From: an uncultured Pelagibacteraceae bacterium
Lineage (GTDB): Bacteria; Pseudomonadota; Alphaproteobacteria; Pelagibacterales; Pelagibacteraceae
Direction of reading: 5' to 3'
NCBI GenBank assembly: GCA_902623395.1
Contig: CACNTN010000005.1
Location: 1 to 64,000 of the forward strand
DNA: 64,000 bases
Under the pieces are notes generated by a model. That model was not told where the DNA came from, ran no database searches, and saw only the letters and a program-made list of their open reading frames with translations. The position numbers and the translations under genes are program-made. Position 1 is the stretch's first letter; every line of letters starts with the position of its first letter. Positions 47,239-55,655 of the stretch are shown piece by piece.

Positions 47239-48243
47239 ATGAGTAATCTTAAAGAAATTTTAATAAATAAAAAAATTTGCAAGTCTGTTTGGTTTATGAG
47301 ACAAGCAGGAAGATACCTGCCAGAATTTAGAGAAATTAGAAATCAAAATCAAGATTTTATAAAATTATGTTTAAACAGTGAGTTATCTTCAGAGATAACC
47401 TTACAACCTATCAAAAGATTTAATCTTGACTCGGCTATAATATTCTCTGATATATTAATGGTACCACATGCTTTAGGTCAAAGGGTAGAATTTATAAAAA
47501 ATAGAGGACCGATTTTAGAAAAATTTGAAAGTGAAAAGTTTTTAGATAATAATATAAATACTTTTTCACAAAAACTAAATCCTGTTTATAAGGCAATAGA
47601 AAAGACTAGAAAAAAACTAGACAGAAAAAAATCTTTAATAGGTTTTATTGGAGCCCCGTGGACGCTTTTAATTTATATGCTCGGTATTAAAAAAGATAAG
47701 ACAGAGATAGACTTTAAAATAATAAAAGAAAAAAAAATTGAAGTAGAATTAATTCTGGATAAATTAAATATTTATCTTTGTTCACACATTGAAAACCAAA
47801 TAAATGCCGGCGCAGAAGTAATACAAATTTTTGATTCTTGGGCAGGCTTATTACTAGAAAATGATCTACCAAAATTTTGCTACAGACCTAATTTGAAAAT
47901 AGTTGATTTTTGTAAGAAAAAAAAAATACCAGTTATATGTTTCCCAAAAGGTATTAAAGAAAATTACAAAGAATTTAACAATATCGTAAAACCTAATGGT
48001 TTAAATTTGGATCATGATGTTGATCCGGTTTGGGCAAAAGGAAACTTGAAAAATGTTATAATCCAAGGAGGTTTAAGTCCAAAAATCTTATTATCTGATG
48101 AAGAGACAATATCAAGCAGAGCAAAAAAATATTTAGATACTTTTAAAGGGAATCCTTATATTTTTAATTTAGGTCATGGTTTGCTTCCCGAGACGGACCC
48201 AGATAAAGTTGAATATTTGTTAAAGTTTTATAGAAAGTATTAA
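47239..48243 (+). CDS. hemE: Uroporphyrinogen decarboxylase
   Basis: Decarboxylates uroporphyrinogen III to coproporphyrinogen III in heme synthesis, 334 residues. Seen: the N-terminal SVWFMRQAGRYLPEFREIR (arginine-rich active site), IIFSDILMVPHALG with the essential aspartate, GFIGAPWTLL, IQIFDSWAGLL and NLGHGLLPETDPDKVEYL. It is the first gene to the right of the proposed origin and is followed by hemH and hemJ. Confidence 0.98.
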   Translation: MSNLKEILINKKICKSVWFMRQAGRYLPEFREIRNQNQDFIKLCLNSELSSEITLQPIKRFNLDSAIIFSDILMVPHALGQRVEFIKNRGPILEKFESEKFLDNNINTFSQKLNPVYKAIEKTRKKLDRKKSLIGFIGAPWTLLIYMLGIKKDKTEIDFKIIKEKKIEVELILDKLNIYLCSHIENQINAGAEVIQIFDSWAGLLLENDLPKFCYRPNLKIVDFCKKKKIPVICFPKGIKENYKEFNNIVKPNGLNLDHDVDPVWAKGNLKNVIIQGGLSPKILLSDEETISSRAKKYLDTFKGNPYIFNLGHGLLPETDPDKVEYLLKFYRKY

Positions 48244-48244
48244 A

Positions 48245-49237
48245 ATGGAAAAAGGACATCCGGAAATAAAATACGGAAAAACAGGAATATTACTTATTAA
48301 TCTAGGCACACCAAACTCAACAAGCTGGTGGGATATAAGGAAATATTTAAAAGAATTTTTGTCAGATAGGAGAGTAATAGAATTAAACCCCGTATTATGG
48401 CAAATCATACTAAACTTATTTATATTAACGTTCAGGCCATCGAAAACAGCCCATGCGTACAAAAAAATTTGGAGAAAAGATACAAATGAATCTCCTCTTT
48501 TATATTTTACCAGATCTCAGGCACAAAAGTTAAACAACAAAGTTGGTGGAGAAAAAATAATTGTTGATTTTGCTATGAGATATGGAGATCCAAGTATTAA
48601 CTCAAAGTTAATCTCACTTAAAAATGAAGGTTGTGAAAATATAATAATATTACCTCTATATCCACAATACGCAGGAGCAACCACTGCCACAGTTTGTGAT
48701 GAGGTTTATAGATCTCTGATGAAAATGAGATGGCAGCCAAGCTTACACATTGTTCCTCACTACGAAAGTGAACCGCTTTATATTAAAGCACTTATTAAAA
48801 GCATTGAAAAAAAAGTTAAAACTATTAATTGGAAACCAGATTTAATTATTTCTTCTTACCACGGGATACCAAAAAATTATTTCGATAAAGGCGATCCTTA
48901 CCATTGCTACTGTCAAAAAACTACAAGGCTTATGAGAGAAAGTTATAACTCGATTGATATTCAAACTACTTTTCAATCTAGGTTTGGACCACAAGAGTGG
49001 TTAACTCCTTATACTGATAAAACTTTAGAAAATTTACCAAAAAAAGGTATAAAAAATTTATTAATTATATGTCCAGGCTTTGCCTCTGACTGCGTAGAAA
49101 CTCTTGAAGAAATCAATATTCAAGGTAGAGAAAGTTTTATGGGCAATGGTGGAAAAAATTTTGATTTAATCCCGTGCTTAAATGATAATTCTGATCACAT
49201 TGACTTATTCGAAAAACTTGTAAAAAAATATATTTAA
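48245..49237 (+). CDS. hemH: Ferrochelatase
   Basis: Inserts iron into protoporphyrin IX, 330 residues. Seen: ILLINLGTPNSTSWWDIRKYL, DFAMRYGDPSI, LPLYPQYAGATTATVCDEV, IISSYHGIPKNYFDKGDPY with the catalytic histidine, TFQSRFGPQEWLTPYTD, and PGFASDCVETLEEI with the catalytic glutamate. It starts 1 bp after the hemE stop. Confidence 0.98.
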   Translation: MEKGHPEIKYGKTGILLINLGTPNSTSWWDIRKYLKEFLSDRRVIELNPVLWQIILNLFILTFRPSKTAHAYKKIWRKDTNESPLLYFTRSQAQKLNNKVGGEKIIVDFAMRYGDPSINSKLISLKNEGCENIIILPLYPQYAGATTATVCDEVYRSLMKMRWQPSLHIVPHYESEPLYIKALIKSIEKKVKTINWKPDLIISSYHGIPKNYFDKGDPYHCYCQKTTRLMRESYNSIDIQTTFQSRFGPQEWLTPYTDKTLENLPKKGIKNLLIICPGFASDCVETLEEINIQGRESFMGNGGKNFDLIPCLNDNSDHIDLFEKLVKKYI

Positions 49238-49238
49238 A

Positions 49239-49673
49239 GTGAATTTATATCTCTTATTTAAATCATTACATTTAATCGCCGTTATATCGTGGATGGCGGG
49301 TTTATTATATTTACCACGTATATTTGTCTATCACTCAGAAGCCAATCATGAGTCACAAAAAAGTGTTTTTAAAGTAATGGAGAGAAAACTGTATAACTAT
49401 ATCATGATGCCAGCAATGTTATTATCTTGGTTATTTGGAATTTTGCTGATTCATAGCCTTGGTTTTGCTGTTTTTTCAGAATTGTGGATGCAAATAAAAA
49501 TTGCTTTGGTGTCCATTTTAACTATTTATCATTTTATGCTAGGCAAATATCTCAATGATTTTGCAATTGACAAAAACAATAAATCATCAAGATTTTATAG
49601 GATTATTAACGAAATACCTACGATAATACTAATTGTTGTTGTATTTGTTGTAGTTTTTAAACCTTTAATATAG
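49239..49673 (+). CDS. hemJ: Protoporphyrinogen IX oxidase HemJ
   Basis: Membrane-bound oxidation of protoporphyrinogen IX, 144 residues. Four hydrophobic helices; the N-terminal LFKSLHLIAVISWMAGLLYLPRIFVYH contains conserved histidines of the HemJ/UPF0093 family. The start codon is GTG, 1 bp after the hemH stop. The hemE-hemH-hemJ run gives the last heme steps apart from coproporphyrinogen oxidation. Confidence 0.94.
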   Translation: MNLYLLFKSLHLIAVISWMAGLLYLPRIFVYHSEANHESQKSVFKVMERKLYNYIMMPAMLLSWLFGILLIHSLGFAVFSELWMQIKIALVSILTIYHFMLGKYLNDFAIDKNNKSSRFYRIINEIPTIILIVVVFVVVFKPLI

Positions 49674-49736
49674 GGGTTGAAATTTTATTAAAAAGTCATA
49701 TATTTTTATTACTTTCCTAATTTTCAAATCAATTTC

Positions 49737-51011
49737 ATGAATTTACAAGAATTAAAGCAAAAAAATCCTGCAGAACTTATAAATGAAGCTGAAAAGCTTG
49801 GAATTGAAAATCCAAGTACTTTAAGAAAACAAGAAATACTTTTTGCTATTCTTAAAAAACTTGCAGAAAAAAATGAGCAAATTACAGCAACCGGTGTATT
49901 AGAAGTTTTACAAGATGGTTTTGGATTTCTAAGAGCAATAGAATCAAATTATTTACCAGGACCAGATGATATCTATGTTAGTCCAAGTCAAATAAGGAGA
50001 TTTGGACTAAGAACTGGGGACTCCGTTGAAGGAGAAATTAGAGGACCAAAAGATGCTGAAAGATATTTTGCTCTTTTGAAAGTAAACAAAATTAATTTTG
50101 ACGAACCAGAAAAAGGGAAGAACAAAATTGCTTTTGATAACTTAACCCCCCTTTACCCTAATGAAAGAATAAAATTAGAGGTAGAGACATCAAAAGTTGA
50201 AAAAAAACCTGACAATACAGCAAGACTCATTGATCTTGTTAGTCCCATTGGTAAGGGTCAAAGATCTTTAATAGTTTCACCGCCAAGAGCTGGAAAAACA
50301 ATTATTCTTCAAAATATTGCACAATCAATTACAGCTAATCATCCAGAATGCTATTTGATGGTTTTACTAATTGATGAAAGACCAGAGGAGGTTACAGATA
50401 TGCAAAGATCTGTTAAAGGAGAGGTTGTTGCTTCAACATTTGACGAACCAGCTTCAAGGCACGTAGCTGTTGCAGAAATGGTTATTGAAAAAGCTAAACG
50501 CTTAGTAGAGCATAAAAAAGATGTTGTGATTTTATTAGACTCAATTACTAGATTGGGAAGAGCTTATAACGCAGTGATACCGAGTTCTGGAAAAGTATTA
50601 ACCGGAGGGGTGGATGCAAATGCTTTACAGAGACCAAAAAGATTTTTTGGGGCCGCACGTAACGTAGAAGAAGGTGGTTCACTAACAATAATCTCAACAG
50701 CTCTTATAGATACTGGAAGTAGGATGGACGAGGTGATTTTTGAGGAATTTAAAGGAACTGGAAATTCTGAATTAATTCTTGATAGAAAAGTTGCAGATAA
50801 AAGAATTTACCCTGCATTAGATATAACAAGATCAGGAACGAGAAGAGAAGAACTTCTATTTGAAAAAGATGATCTTTCTAAAATGAATGTTTTAAGAAGA
50901 ATTATAAGCCCAATGGGAACTATGGATGGAATTGAATTTTTAATAGCTAAGTTAAAAAATACGAAAAACAACGCAGATTTTTTTGACTCGATGAACAAGT
51001 CAGCAAATTAA
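49737..51011 (+). CDS. rho: Transcription termination factor Rho
   Basis: Hexameric RNA-dependent ATPase, 424 residues. Seen: an N-terminal Rho_N domain, the RNA-binding cold-shock-like domain with GFGFLR-like [23 protein letters not shown], Walker [17 protein letters not shown], Walker [17 protein letters not shown], and the R/Q-loop region [23 protein letters not shown]. Relevant to this chromosome because nearly all convergent gene pairs lack intrinsic terminators. The stop is 2 bp from the convergent LON-domain gene. Confidence 0.98.
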   Translation: MNLQELKQKNPAELINEAEKLGIENPSTLRKQEILFAILKKLAEKNEQITATGVLEVLQDGFGFLRAIESNYLPGPDDIYVSPSQIRRFGLRTGDSVEGEIRGPKDAERYFALLKVNKINFDEPEKGKNKIAFDNLTPLYPNERIKLEVETSKVEKKPDNTARLIDLVSPIGKGQRSLIVSPPRAGKTIILQNIAQSITANHPECYLMVLLIDERPEEVTDMQRSVKGEVVASTFDEPASRHVAVAEMVIEKAKRLVEHKKDVVILLDSITRLGRAYNAVIPSSGKVLTGGVDANALQRPKRFFGAARNVEEGGSLTIISTALIDTGSRMDEVIFEEFKGTGNSELILDRKVADKRIYPALDITRSGTRREELLFEKDDLSKMNVLRRIISPMGTMDGIEFLIAKLKNTKNNADFFDSMNKSAN

Positions 51012-51013
51012 TT

Positions 51014-51631
51014 TTATTGCATAGTTTGATTATTAGTGCCGGTTTCATGCAAATAGAAACTAATTATACTTTCCAAAGTTTTCACTTTATTATCTAAAGA
51101 AATTGATTCTAAAAGTTTTTGCTTTTCCTCATTTGTAATTGGAGCGATCATTGCTAAAGTGTTTATTCTCTGTAATTGATCTAATTTTTCAAATTCTCTC
51201 CAATTTAGTAATAGACCGTTCTTTTTGAAAAAAGTTTTAGATTTTTCTATTAATAGATTAGAGTCTACGTACTTATGAATGGTTTCAATGTCATTAATAA
51301 AATTTGTATAATCGACTTTAAATTCTCGATAGAGCTTATTGTTAAATATTTCATTTAATATTTTAAATCTTGAAACACCAGTCAAGTTTATTAGAATTCT
51401 ACCATCCTTAATTTTTTGAAAATCACTGATTTTACCCAAACAACCGATTTCATAGACTTCCTCGCCATCTTTTTTTAATTGTATCATTCCCATTAATTTA
51501 TCCTTTTTATAAGCATCATTGACAAGGTCTATGTATCTTTCCTCAAAAATATTTAAAGGTAAATTTGTCTTTGGAAAGTATATAACTCCGCTTAAAGGGA
51601 AGACAGGGATGACGTCAGGGAATTTTTTCAT
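51014..51631 (-). CDS. LON substrate-binding-domain protein
   Basis: A 205-residue protein made of the Lon N-terminal domain without ATPase or protease parts. Seen: VIPVFPLSGVIYFPKTNLPLNIFEERYIDLV, then EIGCLGKISDFQKIKDGRILINLTGVSRF, the family pattern. Molecular role is unknown, though such genes are common in alphaproteobacteria. It separates rho from the carbamoyltransferase cassette, 29 bp from the SGNH hydrolase gene. Confidence 0.9.
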   Translation of the reverse strand: MKKFPDVIPVFPLSGVIYFPKTNLPLNIFEERYIDLVNDAYKKDKLMGMIQLKKDGEEVYEIGCLGKISDFQKIKDGRILINLTGVSRFKILNEIFNNKLYREFKVDYTNFINDIETIHKYVDSNLLIEKSKTFFKKNGLLLNWREFEKLDQLQRINTLAMIAPITNEEKQKLLESISLDNKVKTLESIISFYLHETGTNNQTMQ

Positions 51632-51660
51632 AAAATTATTAAATTAATCAATATTAAATA

Positions 51661-52716
51661 TTATAACTTAAATATCAGCTGAGCAAAGAATTTATAACCT
51701 TCTTTATTAAAATGATTTATATCTTTAAGCCCGTGTATTAATTGATTTTTCGTTATTTTTTTTAAATCTGATGTCAAATCATGAAAATAAAATTTTTGTC
51801 TTGTATTATTCATAAAAAACTCATTTAACATCTTTATATTTTTCTTATGGCAATCAAAATTTTCTTTTTGATTTAATTTTTCATACTTATTTAATAAATA
51901 ATTTTTTGATACAATAATATTATATTTGTATAAAGTTGCAGGAGAGGGAATATATATAAAAATTTTGTTAGATGAAGGATATTTTTTATCTAATCTGTTT
52001 GAGTAATCTGTTAAACTTTTAAAAAACATATTTTTATCGTTTTCATTTTTTAAGCCACATGCATTTTGAACTTCTTGATTTTTTAAAGTTATTTTTCTGT
52101 TATTTATAAAAATTTCATTGTTAATTTCTGTTTGTTTTGCAGCTTTTACGCTCTGTTTTAAAAAAAGGGATCTTATCTTAAAAAATGAGTACTCGGATAC
52201 TTTTGCAAGCAAGGGAAAATAATTATAAACATCTAATTTTAAATTTTTTAAAAACAAATCTTTCTTCGTTTTTGAATGGAAAGATATTTCGTCATAGTAA
52301 TCATTACCCTCATAAATAAATAAAAATATTTTTTTTGGATCTTTCTTTATTTTATTTACTATTTTATTTAATAACTTCTCTTGAAAATCATAGCTGCCTG
52401 CTGGATAGCCGATTTCAAAAAAGCTATTATTTGGATATTTTTGTCTAAAAAATATACCAACATTACTTAATAATTTTCCCTCGCTTGTCCCCAATATGTA
52501 TGAGTCACCGACAAAAACGCTATAGTTTTTAATTTTCTTAAAATTCCTATCATAACTATCCTTAAAATAAACATGGTATAGATATCCAAAATTATTTATT
52601 AATTTATCGCCCAAAATATTTTTATTTAAAATTTTCTCTGGATAAAAAACAATTATAAAATTTAATAAAAATATTAAGAGTAAAGTGTTCAATATTACTA
52701 TAAAAGTTATTTTCAT
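51661..52716 (-). CDS. SGNH/GDSL-hydrolase-like membrane-anchored protein (SxtL position)
   Basis: A 351-residue protein with one N-terminal helix (ITFIVILNTLLLIFLLNFIIVFY). SGNH blocks are recognisable: block I SVFVGDSYILGT with the GDS serine, a glycine in IGYPAGSYD, EGNDYYD for the Asn, and the C-terminal catalytic pair in KDINHFNKEGY (D-x-x-H). This suggests a periplasmic esterase or acyltransferase. It is the last gene of the cassette, 3 bp after the carbamoyltransferase, in the position corresponding to the GDSL-type sxtL of saxitoxin clusters. Substrate unknown. Confidence 0.7.
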   Translation of the reverse strand: MKITFIVILNTLLLIFLLNFIIVFYPEKILNKNILGDKLINNFGYLYHVYFKDSYDRNFKKIKNYSVFVGDSYILGTSEGKLLSNVGIFFRQKYPNNSFFEIGYPAGSYDFQEKLLNKIVNKIKKDPKKIFLFIYEGNDYYDEISFHSKTKKDLFLKNLKLDVYNYFPLLAKVSEYSFFKIRSLFLKQSVKAAKQTEINNEIFINNRKITLKNQEVQNACGLKNENDKNMFFKSLTDYSNRLDKKYPSSNKIFIYIPSPATLYKYNIIVSKNYLLNKYEKLNQKENFDCHKKNIKMLNEFFMNNTRQKFYFHDLTSDLKKITKNQLIHGLKDINHFNKEGYKFFAQLIFKL

Positions 52717-52719
52717 ATT

Positions 52720-54555
52720 CTAATCTAAATCAAATTTATCTTTATAATCAATTTTAAGATTCTTATCTTGTTCAGATTTATATAAAATAAAATTTTCAAT
52801 CACTAAAATATCAAGGTTAGTTCCCATAAAACATTTGAAAGCATTAGCTGGGCTACATACTATTGGTTCTCCTCTTACATTAAATGATGTATTCACCAGG
52901 ATTGGGCAGTTCGTAATACTTCCAAATTTTTTTAATAAACTATAAAATAGATTGTTTCTTTTCTTATCAACCGTTTGGATTCTAGCAGAATAATCAACGT
53001 GAGTTATAGCTGGAATTATTGATCTTTTTATATTTAATTTTTCAATTCCAAATAATTTTTTTTGACCCTCCGTCATTGGAATCTGTAGTTTTTTCCTCAA
53101 ATTACTTACTAAAAGCATGTATGGACTTTTTTCATTTATATCAAACCAATCATTTAAATTTTCAATTAAAATTGCCGGTGCAAAAGGTCTAAAACTTTCT
53201 CTGAATTTTATTTTAAGATTTAATTCTTTTTGCATTTCTGCAGATCTAGGATCAGCCAATATCGATCTCGCGCCTAAAGATCTTGGCCCAAATTCCATTC
53301 TTCCCTGAAACCACCCCACAATTTTACCTCTGCTTAATTCATCGGCAGTGGTTTGAATTAACTCACTTTGGGAAACTCTTTTATATTTTGCACCTAGCTT
53401 AATAAGATGCTTTTCCACTATCTCATTATCAAATTTTGGACCAAGAAAGGATCCTTCCATACTATCATCTTTATCAACTATTCTCTCATTATTTAATTCT
53501 TGGTACCAATATCCTAGGGCAGCACCTAACGATCCACCTGCATCACCGGCTGCTGGCTGAATCCAAATATTTTCAAATATATTATTATTTAAAATTTTGC
53601 CATTTGCTACACAGTTTAATGCTACTCCTCCAGCCATACATAAATTTTTCAAACCATATTCTTTCCTTATATTTTTTGTAAGTTTTAAAATTATATCTTC
53701 AGTAATTTTTTGAATTGATGATGCCATATCCATATGAAACTGTGTTAAGTTTTCGTCATTTTTTCTAATTGGATGTTTGAAAAGTTTTTCAAATTTTTTA
53801 TTAACCATAGTAAGGCCAGTTGCAAAATTGAAATATTTCATATTTAAACGAAATGTTCCGTCATCTTTAAGGTCAAGTAGATTTTCTAATATTGCATCAC
53901 AAAAAATTGGCCTACCATAAGGAGCCAAACCCATAACTTTATACTCTCCACTATTAACTTTAAAACCGAGATAATAAGTAAAAGCTGTATACAAAAGCCC
54001 CAAGGAATGAGGAAAATGAATCTCTTTAAGCACAGTTATCTTGTTTTTTTCCCCATGACTGACTGTTGTAGTAGCCCACTCACCAACGCCATCTACAGTT
54101 AAAATTAAAGCTTCTTCAAACGGAGATGGATAAAACGCACTGGCAGCATGGCTAAAATGATGCTCTGAAAATTTTAATTTTTTTATATCATTAAAATTTT
54201 GGTCTATTTTTTTTAGATGTTCAAATAAAAATTTTTTTTGAAAAAGTTTTTCTTTAAGCCAAATAGGCATCGCTAAAGAAAATGATTTAAAACCTATAGG
54301 AGCATAAGCCAGGTAAGTCTCAAGAAGTCTCTCAAATTTTAAAAAAGGTTTTTCAAAAAAAACAACGTAATCTACATTATTTAACTCTATATGTTTTTCT
54401 TTAAGAACATATTCTATAGCGTTTTTTGGAAAATTTTTATCATGTTTAATTCTAGTGAACCTTTCTTCTTGTGCTGCAGCCACTAATTTTCCATTTATAA
54501 TGAGACTTGCTGCACTATCGTGAAAAAAGGCAGAAATTCCTAGGATTTTTGTCAT
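52720..54555 (-). CDS. NodU/SxtI-family carbamoyltransferase
   Basis: O-carbamoyltransferase of the NodU/CmcH/TobZ family, 611 residues from ATG 54555. A longer frame to 54684 adds residues that belong to the overlapping small gene. Seen: an N-terminal Kae1-like domain (ILGISAFFHDSAASLIINGK, EERFTRIKHDKNFP, HHFSHAASAFYPSPF with metal-binding histidines, LTVDGVGEWATTTV, CMAGGVALNCVANGKI) and a C-terminal YrdC-partner-type domain (GPRSLGARSILADPR, FRPFAPAIL, NTSFNVRGEPIVCSP). It transfers carbamoyl from carbamoyl phosphate via carbamoyl-AMP to a hydroxyl. Acceptor unknown. Confidence 0.92.
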   Translation of the reverse strand: MTKILGISAFFHDSAASLIINGKLVAAAQEERFTRIKHDKNFPKNAIEYVLKEKHIELNNVDYVVFFEKPFLKFERLLETYLAYAPIGFKSFSLAMPIWLKEKLFQKKFLFEHLKKIDQNFNDIKKLKFSEHHFSHAASAFYPSPFEEALILTVDGVGEWATTTVSHGEKNKITVLKEIHFPHSLGLLYTAFTYYLGFKVNSGEYKVMGLAPYGRPIFCDAILENLLDLKDDGTFRLNMKYFNFATGLTMVNKKFEKLFKHPIRKNDENLTQFHMDMASSIQKITEDIILKLTKNIRKEYGLKNLCMAGGVALNCVANGKILNNNIFENIWIQPAAGDAGGSLGAALGYWYQELNNERIVDKDDSMEGSFLGPKFDNEIVEKHLIKLGAKYKRVSQSELIQTTADELSRGKIVGWFQGRMEFGPRSLGARSILADPRSAEMQKELNLKIKFRESFRPFAPAILIENLNDWFDINEKSPYMLLVSNLRKKLQIPMTEGQKKLFGIEKLNIKRSIIPAITHVDYSARIQTVDKKRNNLFYSLLKKFGSITNCPILVNTSFNVRGEPIVCSPANAFKCFMGTNLDILVIENFILYKSEQDKNLKIDYKDKFDLD

Positions 54556-54707
54556 TAAAAAATTGTATAAATAAAAGGCGCAAGAGCAGTTCCCTCTGTC
54601 AAGATTACTAAAATTCCAAAGAAACCTAAAACTAAAAATATTGGTATCAACCAATACTTTTTTCTGACTTTTATAAACTCCCAAAATTCTTTAATAAATT
54701 CAAACAT
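54555..54707 (-). CDS. DUF5989-type small membrane protein (50 aa; SxtK-like)
   Basis: A 50-codon gene between the SxtJ-like and carbamoyltransferase genes. It begins FEFIKEFWEFIKVRKKYWL, then has one hydrophobic helix (LIPIFLVLGFFGILVILTEG) and ends in ALAPFIYTIF. That pattern is the DUF5989 family found beside NodU-like carbamoyltransferases. Both ends use TAATG stop/start overlaps with the neighbours, so the three genes are translationally linked. It probably forms a membrane platform for the transferase (inference). Confidence 0.85.
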   Translation of the reverse strand: MFEFIKEFWEFIKVRKKYWLIPIFLVLGFFGILVILTEGTALAPFIYTIF

Positions 54708-55081
54708 TAAAACTGTTTATCCATTGTTTTTATATTTTCTTTTCTTTTTATCCAGTAAGATTTTTTATTAGAAAATTTTAATCCTATCAAATCTTTTTTA
54801 AAAAGCCGTATTAAAATTCCAATTGGCGTTATGAAGAAGAAAAAAATTAATCCTAATATTATAGGAGAAATAAACCTTCCTAAAAATATTCCAAATTTTA
54901 TCCATATATAATTTAAAGGTCGCAATAAATGAGGGGAAAAAAAAGTTAAAAAAAGAAATACTAATGACAAAATAGCTGACCAAATTCTTAGTTCACTATT
55001 ACTAAATATTGGCCAAACTGCTATTAGTGCAAAAATTAGAAAGAACAATATACCAAAAGTTTTTTCTTTGTTAAACTTCAT
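54707..55081 (-). CDS. SxtJ family membrane protein
   Basis: A small membrane protein of 124 residues from ATG 55081; the frame extends to 55120 with a less likely start. Seen: KFNKEKTFGILFFLIFALIA, two to three hydrophobic helices, PLNYIWIKFGIFLGRFISPI, then the conserved tail ITPIGILIRLFKKDLIGLKF and SYWIKRK. This matches the SxtJ family known next to carbamoyltransferases. First gene of the cassette; its stop overlaps the DUF5989-like start (TAATG). Biochemical role unknown. Confidence 0.83.
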   Translation of the reverse strand: MKFNKEKTFGILFFLIFALIAVWPIFSNSELRIWSAILSLVFLFLTFFSPHLLRPLNYIWIKFGIFLGRFISPIILGLIFFFFITPIGILIRLFKKDLIGLKFSNKKSYWIKRKENIKTMDKQF

Positions 55082-55237
55082 AAAGCTAGGATATTTATGA
55101 TATCTGTTTAACGAAAGCAATACTAGCAGATAAAGATTTGTTGTTTGGTTTTCATGACACAGTTGGCTTCAAATATACCTAAAATAGTCTCTTGCTAAAT
55201 TTTTAAAAAGCTAATAATTTCAATATGATTTTAACAA

Positions 55238-55312
55238 GCGGGCATAGCTCAGTGGTAGAGCGTCTCGTTGCCAACGAGAAGGTCGAGGGTTCGAGCCCCT
55301 TTGCCCGCTCCA
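55238..55312 (+). tRNA. tRNA-Gly(GCC)
   Basis: Cloverleaf visible: acceptor GCGGGCA (55238-55244) pairs with TGCCCGC (55302-55308), D-arm GCTC...GAGC, anticodon stem TCTCG/CGAGA around loop TTGCCAA (anticodon GCC), T-arm GAGGG TTCGAGC CCCTT-type, then discriminator T and encoded CCA. A -10-like TATGAT lies at 55224-55229, 8 bp upstream. It separates the carbamoyltransferase cassette from phhB. Confidence 0.97.
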
Positions 55313-55316
55313 GATT

Positions 55317-55655
55317 ATGAGTGATTTATCGAAAAAAAAGTGTGTGCCTTGTGAGGGAAATATCCCTCCATTTGATACAAGTGAAATTCACAAATACCTG
55401 AAAAAAGTTGATGGTTGGGATGTAAAAAATAATAATGATGAGAGTTTTTATTTAATAAAGGAATTTAAATTTAAAAACTTTGAGGAAAGTCAAAAATTTG
55501 TAAATAAAGTTGGCAATATAGCAGAAGAAGAAAATCATCACCCAGATATCTCTTTTGGTTGGGGTTATTGTAAAATAAAGATCTTTACTCATGCTATCAA
55601 AGGATTAGCTGAAAGCGATTTTATACTAGCTGCAAAAATAGATGAAATTAATTAG
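55317..55655 (+). CDS. phhB: Pterin-4a-carbinolamine dehydratase
   Basis: A 112-residue PCD/DCoH protein that recycles tetrahydrobiopterin-type cofactor or acts in pterin metabolism. Seen: the N-terminal WDVKNNNDESFYLIKEFKF and the active-site histidine region AEEENHHPDISFGWGYCKI, then FTHAIKGLAESDFILAAKID. It begins only 4 bp after the tRNA-Gly CCA end and may be read from the tRNA promoter. Stops overlap purH by 4 bp. Confidence 0.92.
   Translation: MSDLSKKKCVPCEGNIPPFDTSEIHKYLKKVDGWDVKNNNDESFYLIKEFKFKNFEESQKFVNKVGNIAEEENHHPDISFGWGYCKIKIFTHAIKGLAESDFILAAKIDEIN

Noticed and set aside
54556..54684. N-terminal 43 residues of the long carbamoyltransferase frame
   Set aside because: The stretch overlaps a better small membrane gene in another frame, and the family start ILGISAFFHDSAA follows ATG 54555.
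51661..55081. Saxitoxin biosynthesis cluster
   Set aside because: Only the carbamoylation-type genes are present; no polyketide-like core or amidinotransferase is seen, so toxin production is not supported.
55192..55229. Complete -35/-10 promoter for tRNA-Gly with TTGCTA
   Set aside because: The distance to TATGAT is 26 bp, too long for a normal sigma-70 promoter; only the -10-like element is credible.
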